The translations under genes and the position numbers were made by a program. A stretch of DNA of 64,000 nucleotides from Lampris incognitus (lineage: Eukaryota > Chordata > Actinopteri > Lampriformes > Lampridae), in contig NC_079219.1 in the NCBI RefSeq assembly GCF_029633865.1, forward strand, positions 17,943,963 through 18,007,962, read 5' to 3'. Below the pieces are notes generated by a model. It saw only the letters and a list, made by a program, of their open reading frames with translations. It ran no database searches and had not been told where the DNA came from. Position 1 is the stretch's first letter. Each line of letters starts with the position of its first letter. Below are positions 57,818-64,000 of this stretch, in pieces.

Positions 57818-59813
57818 AAGAGCAGGTTCTTGCATGTCTATTCAGTGTTGCCTTTGCTAAAGACTCCAAATAATGTTGCTATTGCTTGAGTTTTGAGCAT
57901 GACGACAGTTTCTTTGCCCTTTCTTATTCTATTTAATTTTTTTAGCTCTTAATTTATGTTTAACATGTCCTTATCTCATTAAATTATTCTTTTTAAAAAT
58001 GCATTTTTAATGTATTCTATAGCTCTTTATGATGCCTTCATTTAAAGCCTTATACATGAAGACTTGCAATGTCAAGATACTTATAGCTAAAGTGTGGGAC
58101 TTTTACATACAAATGAATCTCCATTACATTACAGCCCTTGCTGAACAAGTTCACACAATGATGATTAAGCCTGTCCCCGCCAGGTAAATCGCTCTGTATT
58201 TCGCATCATACCGGAGTTTTAAATGTGGTGTCTGGGTGACATTCCCGCAATGGCGAGCCGGACATTATACATTGTATAGCAACCAGCAACGATTGATTTA
58301 CCCGAGCTAAACTTCCATGTAATGAAAGCGTTCGAACGCTTGTAATTGGCCAACCATCAGGGCTTTCTACCAGACAGCTTCTGGGCTTGACCGGTATGGT
58401 AGAAAACCTAAGAAGCGTCCAAGAACAGCTTCTGATGCTACAGAGAAAAAAAGAATTTCAGCATTCAGAGGAAGGATTAAAGTTAAAAAAATAAATATAA
58501 ATAAAAGAAAGCGATCGATGGTGAGGACAAATACGGAAAACCAATGGTGAAGCGTTGCATCATTTGAGAATGCTGAAAGAAGAGCATTAATAACTCTTGC
58601 TGCCAGAAGGAGGAGAAAAACATCTCTGCTTCAAGTTTAACATTTGATGATCACAGTACATTAGCTTTAGGCCATACTACTTTTTATTTTAAAAGCATGA
58701 TTTTTGAAATTCCTTTCACTTAACCAGGAGGTAATATGATATCTTAAAAAATAAATAAATACATTTAAATATAGCTTTGGACTGTTTTTTGTCTGAAGCA
58801 AGAATGGTCTCTGGTGTGATATAAGCTATTCATAGATGTGTTTTTTGGTTGTATGTGTTACTGGAACAAAATCTGAATTTGTGTGCAATTTGAGGGAAAC
58901 ATTTATGTAAACATTTTGATATGAGTATTAATATTATCCAAACTTGAACACATACTATGTGATCATCCATTCTCCAGTTCTGCTGTCCTTTCAGTAAAGG
59001 CAGCAGTCATGTGTCTTTCACTGAGGGGCTTTACCAAGGCATCAACTTCATTCACTCCAGTAACAATATCACTTGCCTGAACCAAGGATAGCAAAGGTGT
59101 ATGGCTTGAATGATCGAGCAAGGTGTCCTAGAATATTTTTCTGACAGCCACCTCATTATTGGAGCTAAGAAAACAAATGCATACACACACACAATCCTGC
59201 TGCAAAGCCAGATTTTGCCTTTGGGAATTATTTTTTTGGAATCTTCTTTGTTCAAGTTTTCCCTGCCTATGATATTAGCTGATATGATTGAAAGCCCACT
59301 TAGCATGAGAAAGACAGTGAGATTGACTCCCACATTCTCCTTAATGAACCCTTTTTGATATGTGGTGCAATAGCTTAAGAAGGCATTTCCAAAAGGCCTT
59401 TCCATACCGGATATATACCTTTAATTGAGAAGTGCGTTTTTTTGGCTTTATGATCAGTCGAGCTTAGAACGTACAGTGTTTTACTGCAGTCTGTACTTTT
59501 CTTGTTTGTGAAAGGCTCAAGGCTTAAAGAAGCATTTCTTGAAGGCTTTTCCATACTGATAATTCACCTTTATGTGAGAGTGCTTTTTCCATGCTTTTGG
59601 AGCGGCTGGGCTTTGCGTGTACAATGGTCTACTGCAGTAAGTACTTTTCTTGTTTGTGGATGTTGGCCTACGAAAACTGTGCAGACAGCAGCATTTACAA
59701 GCTTCAGTTCGAAAGGTTAACAAGTTGGAATGCAAGCAATGAACTAGAAACACACTCTGATCAATGTGAACTGACTGTCTACAAATAAGAGAGCGCACAT
59801 GTACCAGCTTGGT

Positions 59814-59886
59814 TGCCGAAACCCGGGATCGAACCAGGGACCTTTAGATCTTCAGTCTAACGCTCTCCCAACTGAGCTATTTCGGC
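59814..59886 (-). tRNA. tRNA-Phe-GAA: tRNA-Phe (GAA), canonical
   Basis: Identical to the reference Phe; full pairing and promoter boxes. Confidence 0.97.
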
Positions 59887-60128
59887 ACAGAACGCAGGGG
59901 TCAAGCTTTGTAATCTTGATCTCTCCCTGCCCATGTACTATGATCTATTTCTCACGGAATGGGAGAGCATTTCTTTTAAATGTAAGAAGTGTATTTTCAA
60001 ATCAACTTTGTCTCATTGAAATACACTATTTTAACGAATACTTATAACCAAGGGCTATAACTAAGTAACTACACAATTAGGTCTGGCTTGAGGCTTCAGC
60101 CTCCTTTGGGGTTCACTTGAAGTGCATA

Positions 60129-60201
60129 GGGGAATTAGCTCAAATGGTAGAGCGCTCGCTTAGCATGCGAGAGGTAACGGGATCAATGCCCGCATTCTCC
60201 A
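60129..60201 (+). tRNA. tRNA-Ala-AGC: tRNA-Ala (AGC), G49A variant
   Basis: Anticodon stem is perfect. G49A leaves an A49-C65 mismatch at the base of the T stem; the diverged R2 copy has the same change. Likely usable. Confidence 0.88.
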
Positions 60202-62198
60202 AAGAGCAGGTTCTTGCATATCTATTCAGTGTTGCCTTTGCTAAAGACTCCAAATAATGTTGCTGTTGCTTGAGTTTTGAGCATGACGACAGTTGCTTTG
60301 CCCTTTCTTATTCTATTTAATTTTTTTAGCTCTTAATTTATGTTTAACATGTCCTTATCTCATTAAATTATTCTTTTTAAAAATGCATTTTTAATGTATT
60401 CTATAGCTCTTTATGATGCCTTCATTTAAAGCCTTATACATGAAGACTTGCAATGTCAAGATCATTATAGCTAAAGTGTGGGACTTTTACATACAAATGA
60501 ATCTCCATTACATTACAGCCCTTGCTGAACAAGTTCACACAATGATGAGTAAGCCTGTCCCCGCCAGGTAAATCGCTCTGTATTTCGCATCATACCGGAG
60601 TTTTAAATGTGGTGTCTGGGTGACATTCCCGCAATGGCGAGCCGGACATTATACATTGTATAGCAACCAGCAACGATTGATTTGCTCGAGCTAAACTTCC
60701 ATGTAATGAAAGCGTTCGAATGCTTGTAATTGGCCAACCATCAGGGCTTTCTACCAGACAGTTTCTGGGCTTGGAAGGTATGGTAGAAAAACCTAAGAAG
60801 TGTCCAAAAACAGCTTCTGATGCTACAGAGAAAAAAAGAATTTCAGCATTCAGAGGAAGGATTAAAGTTAAAAAAATAAATATAAATAAAAGAAAGCGAT
60901 CGATGGTGAGGACAAATACGGAAAACCAATGGTGAAGCTTTGCATCATTTGAGAGTGCTGAAAGAAGAGCATTAATAACTCTTGCTGCCAGAAGGAGGAG
61001 AAAAACATCTCTGCTTCAAGTTTAACATTTGATGATCACAATACATTAGCTTTAGGCCATACTACTTTTTATTTTAAAAGCATGATTTTTGAAATTCCTT
61101 TCACTTAACCAGGAGGTAATATGATATCTTAAAAAATAAATAAATACATTTAAATATAGCTTTGGACTGTTTTTTGTCTGAAGCAAGAATGGTCTCTGGT
61201 GTGATATAAGCTATTCATAGATGTGTTTTTTGGTTGTATGTGTTACTGGAACAAAATCTGAATTTGTGTGCAATTTGAGGGAAACATTTATGTAAACATT
61301 TTGATATGAGTATTAATATTATCCAAACTTGAACACATACTATGTGATCATCCATTCTCCAGTTCTGCTGTCCTTTCAGTAAAGGCAGCAGTCATGTGTC
61401 TTTCACTGAGGGGCTTTACCAAGGCATCAACTTCATTCACTCCAGTAACAATATCACTTGCCTGAACCAAGGATAGCAAAGGTGTATGGCTTGAATGATC
61501 GAGCAAGGTGTCCTAGAATATTTTTCTGACAGCCACCTCATTATTGGAGCTAAGAAAACAAATGCATACACACACACAATCCTGCTGCAAAGCCAGATTT
61601 TGCCTTTGGGAATTATTTTTTTGGAATCTTCTTTGTTCAAGTTTTCCCTGCCTATGATATTAGCTGATATGATTGAAAGCCCACTTAGCATGAGAAGGAC
61701 AGTGAGATTGACTCCCACATTCTCCTTAATGAACCCTTTTTGATATGTGGTGCAATAGCTTAAGAAGGCATTTCCAAAAGGCCTTTCCATACCGGATATA
61801 TACCTTTAATTGAGAAGTGCGTTTTTTTGGCTTTATGATCAGTCGAGCTTAGAACGTACAGTGTTTTACTGCAGTCTGTACTTTTCTTGTTTGTGAAAGG
61901 CTCAAGGCTTAAAGAAGCATTTCTTGAAGGCTTTTCCATACTGATAATTCACCTTTATGTGAGAGTGCTTTTTCCATGCTTTTGGAGCGGCTGGGCTTTG
62001 CGTGTACAATGGTCTACTGCAGTAAGTACTTTTCTTGTTTGTGGATGTTGGCCTACGAAAACTGTGCAGACAGCAGCATTTACAAGCTTCAGTTCGAAAG
62101 GTTAACAAGTTGGAATGCAAGCAATGAACTAGAAACACACTCTGATCAATGTGAACTGACTGTCTACAAATAAGAGAGCGCACATGTACCAGCTTGGT

Positions 62199-62271
62199 TG
62201 CCGAAACCCGGGATCGAACCAGGGACCTTTAGATCTTCAGTCTAACGCTCTCCCAACTGAGCTATTTCGGC
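62199..62271 (-). tRNA. tRNA-Phe-GAA: tRNA-Phe (GAA), canonical
   Basis: Identical to the reference Phe; last complete Phe in the window. Confidence 0.97.
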
Positions 62272-62513
62272 ACAGAACGCAGGGGTCAAGCTTTGTAATC
62301 TTGATCTCTCCCTGCCCATGTACTATGATCTATTTCTCACGGAATGGGAGAGCATTTCTTTTAAATGTAAGAAGTGTATTTTCAAATCAACTTTGTCTCA
62401 TTGAAATACACTATTTTAACGAATACTTATAACCAAGGGCTATAACTAAGTAACTACACAATTAGGTCTGGCTTGAGGCTTCAGCCTCCTTTGGGGTTCA
62501 CTTGAAGTGCATA

Positions 62514-62586
62514 GGGGAATTAGCTCAAATGGTAGAGCGCTCGCTTAGCATGCGAGAGGTAACGGGATCAATGCCCGCATTCTCCA
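62514..62586 (+). tRNA. tRNA-Ala-AGC: tRNA-Ala (AGC), G49A variant
   Basis: Same allele as F24 (60129-60201), supporting recent duplication of the whole unit. Confidence 0.88.
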
Positions 62587-63730
62587 AAGAGCAGGTTCTT
62601 GCATATCTATTCAGTGTTGCCTTTGCTAAAGACTCCAAATAATGTTGCTGTTGCTTGAGTTTTGAGCATGACGACAGTTGCTTTGCCCTTTCTTATTCTA
62701 TTTAATTTTTTTAGCTCTTAATTTATGTTTAACATGTCCTTATCTCATTAAATTATTCTTTTTAAAAATGCATTTTTAATGTATTCTATAGCTCTTTATG
62801 ATGCCTTCATTTAAAGCCTTATACATGAAGACTTGCAATGTCAAGATCATTATAGCTAAAGTGTGGGACTTTTACATACAAATGAATCTCCATTACATTA
62901 CAGCCCTTGCTGAACAAGTTCACACAATGATGAGTAAGCCTGTCCCCGCCAGGTAAATCGCTCTGTATTTCGCATCATACCGGAGTTTTAAATGTGGTGT
63001 CTGGGTGACATTCCCGCAATGGCGAGCCGGACATTATACATTGTATAGCAACCAGCAACGATTGATTTGCTCGAGCTAAACTTCCATGTAATGAAAGCGT
63101 TCGAATGCTTGTAATTGGCCAACCATCAGGGCTTTCTACCAGACAGTTTCTGGGCTTGGAAGGTATGGTAGAAAAACCTAAGAAGTGTCCAAAAACAGCT
63201 TCTGATGCTACAGAGAAAAAAAGAATTTCAGCATTCAGAGGAAGGATTAAAGTTAAAAAAATAAATATAAATAAAAGAAAGCGATCGATGGTGAGGACAA
63301 ATACGGAAAACCAATGGTGAAGCTTTGCATCATTTGAGAGTGCTGAAAGAAGAGCATTAATAACTCTTGCTGCCAGAAGGAGGAGAAAAACATCTCTGCT
63401 TCAAGTTTAACATTTGATGATCACAATACATTAGCTTTAGGCCATACTACTTTTTATTTTAAAAGCATGATTTTTGAAATTCCTTTCACTTAACCAGGAG
63501 GTAATATGATATCTTAAAAAATAAATAAATACATTTAAATATAGCTTTGGACTGTTTTTTGTCTGAAGCAAGAATGGTCTCTGGTGTGATATAAGCTATT
63601 CATAGATGTGTTTTTTGGTTGTATGTGTTACTGGAACAAAATCTGAATTTGTGTGCAATTTGAGGGAAACATTTATGTAAACATTTTGATATGAGTATTA
63701 ATATTATCCAAACTTGAACACATACTATGT

Positions 63731-64000
63731 GATCATCCATTCTCCAGTTCTGCTGTCCTTTCAGTAAAGGCAGCAGTCATGTGTCTTTCACTGAGGGGCT
63801 TTACCAAGGCATCAACTTCATTCACTCCAGTAACAATATCACTTGCCTGAACCAAGGATAGCAAAGGTGTATGGCTTGAATGATCGAGCAAGGTGTCCTA
63901 GAATATTTTTCTGACAGCCACCTCATTATTGGAGCTAAGAAAACAAATGCATACACACACACAATCCTGCTGCAAAGCCAGATTTTGCCTTTGGGAATTA
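63731..64000 (+). repeat. Unit F26, first 270 bp
   Basis: Proximal segment only, cut by the window end before the subrepeats and tRNA genes. It belongs with F23-F25 by GGGAATTA at the cut and the CATACTATGTGATC start. Confidence 0.95.

Larger units (their letters stand above)
56577..58960 (+). repeat. Unit F23 (2384 bp)
   Basis: Has the AAATGTAAGAAG spacer variant of F10-F13. Its distal spacer has a private TTGACCGGTATGG near 58388 and one A fewer in the run that follows, which shifts the basic open frame. Confidence 0.97.
58961..61345 (+). repeat. Unit F24 (2385 bp)
   Basis: Almost identical to F25 across its whole length. Proximal ATGAGAAAGACAG is private; F25 reads ATGAGAAGGACAG. Distal spacer carries the ATG form of the palindrome (71-codon frame 60720-60935). 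Confidence 0.97.
61346..63730 (+). repeat. Unit F25 (2385 bp)
   Basis: Near-duplicate of F24, including the rare GATGAGTAAGCC near 62931 and the 71-codon frame at 63105-63320. The sequence continues in the same form into F26. Confidence 0.97.
6590..64000 (+). repeat. Head-to-tail tDNA array, period about 2.38 kb
   Basis: There are 24 complete units and a partial one, all in one orientation, with starts at 6590, 8960, 11340, 13721, 16100, 18479, 20858, 23237, 25619, 28002, 30381, 32760, 35140, 37522, 39904, 42286, 44669, 47051, 49436, 51814, 54198, 56577, 58961, 61346 and 63731. Each unit runs: proximal segment (about 415 bp), two diverged 149-bp subrepeats, Phe 3' flank, Phe (-), 243-bp divergent spacer, Ala (+), and about 1.14 kb distal spacer. 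The array continues past the window. Confidence 0.98.

Noticed and set aside
8960-64000. Possible CRISPR-like or centromeric satellite interpretation of the periodicity
   Set aside because: The 2.38-kb period with complete tRNA genes and no short repeat-spacer pattern fits neither. There is no 28-36 bp direct repeat with unique spacers and no monomer of centromeric size.
1-64000. 5S rRNA, snRNA or other Pol III genes hidden in the spacer
   Set aside because: I looked for 5S internal-control-like sequence, U6-like starts and additional cloverleaf cores on both strands and saw none beyond Phe and Ala.

Overview
The window is almost entirely a tandem array of a repeat unit of about 2.38 kb. Each unit carries two divergently transcribed nuclear tRNA genes: tRNA-Phe(GAA) on the minus strand and, about 240 bp to its right, tRNA-Ala(AGC) on the plus strand. 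No protein-coding host gene is supported. The tRNA sequences are vertebrate-type. The only other recognisable element is a Tc1-like DNA transposon of a family I know from ray-finned fish, so a teleost is the most likely source. The species cannot be fixed from the sequence.

Layout. Positions 1-3417 hold two degenerate units in reverse orientation (called R1 and R2 here). At about 3417 the orientation flips. A truncated forward unit (F1, 3418-6589) follows and carries a 1.2-kb rearranged, palindromic Tc1-like insertion at 5331-6527. From 6590 to the window end there are 24 complete forward units (F2-F25, 2370-2385 bp each) and the first 270 bp of F26. F2 is diverged; F3-F25 are very similar to one another. 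Unit starts are set at a shared GATCATCC motif. I located 27 tRNA-Phe loci and 27 tRNA-Ala loci, counting decayed ones.

The two genes have fared differently. Phe looks intact in all of F5-F25; 16 copies share one identical 73-nt sequence. It is damaged in F1-F4 and R1-R2, and in F2 and F3 the anticodon itself is deleted. Ala is near-canonical in only part of the array. Sixteen units carry the same five-substitution version, which breaks two of the five anticodon-stem pairs but keeps the AGC anticodon, both internal promoter boxes and the G3:U70 pair that alanyl-tRNA synthetase reads. One unit (F14) has a mosaic form.

The rest of each unit, about 2 kb, is gene-free spacer. It contains a diverged internal duplication of about 149 bp, a short CA run, a 16-bp palindrome present in many units, a small hairpin upstream of Ala, and a lysine/arginine-rich open-frame remnant of unknown origin. 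Patterns of shared private variants (F11-F13; F15/F16/F18; F20/F22; F24/F25) indicate recent local amplification and conversion, while the left edge is old and rearranged. All calls come from reading the sequence; no searches or folding programs were run.
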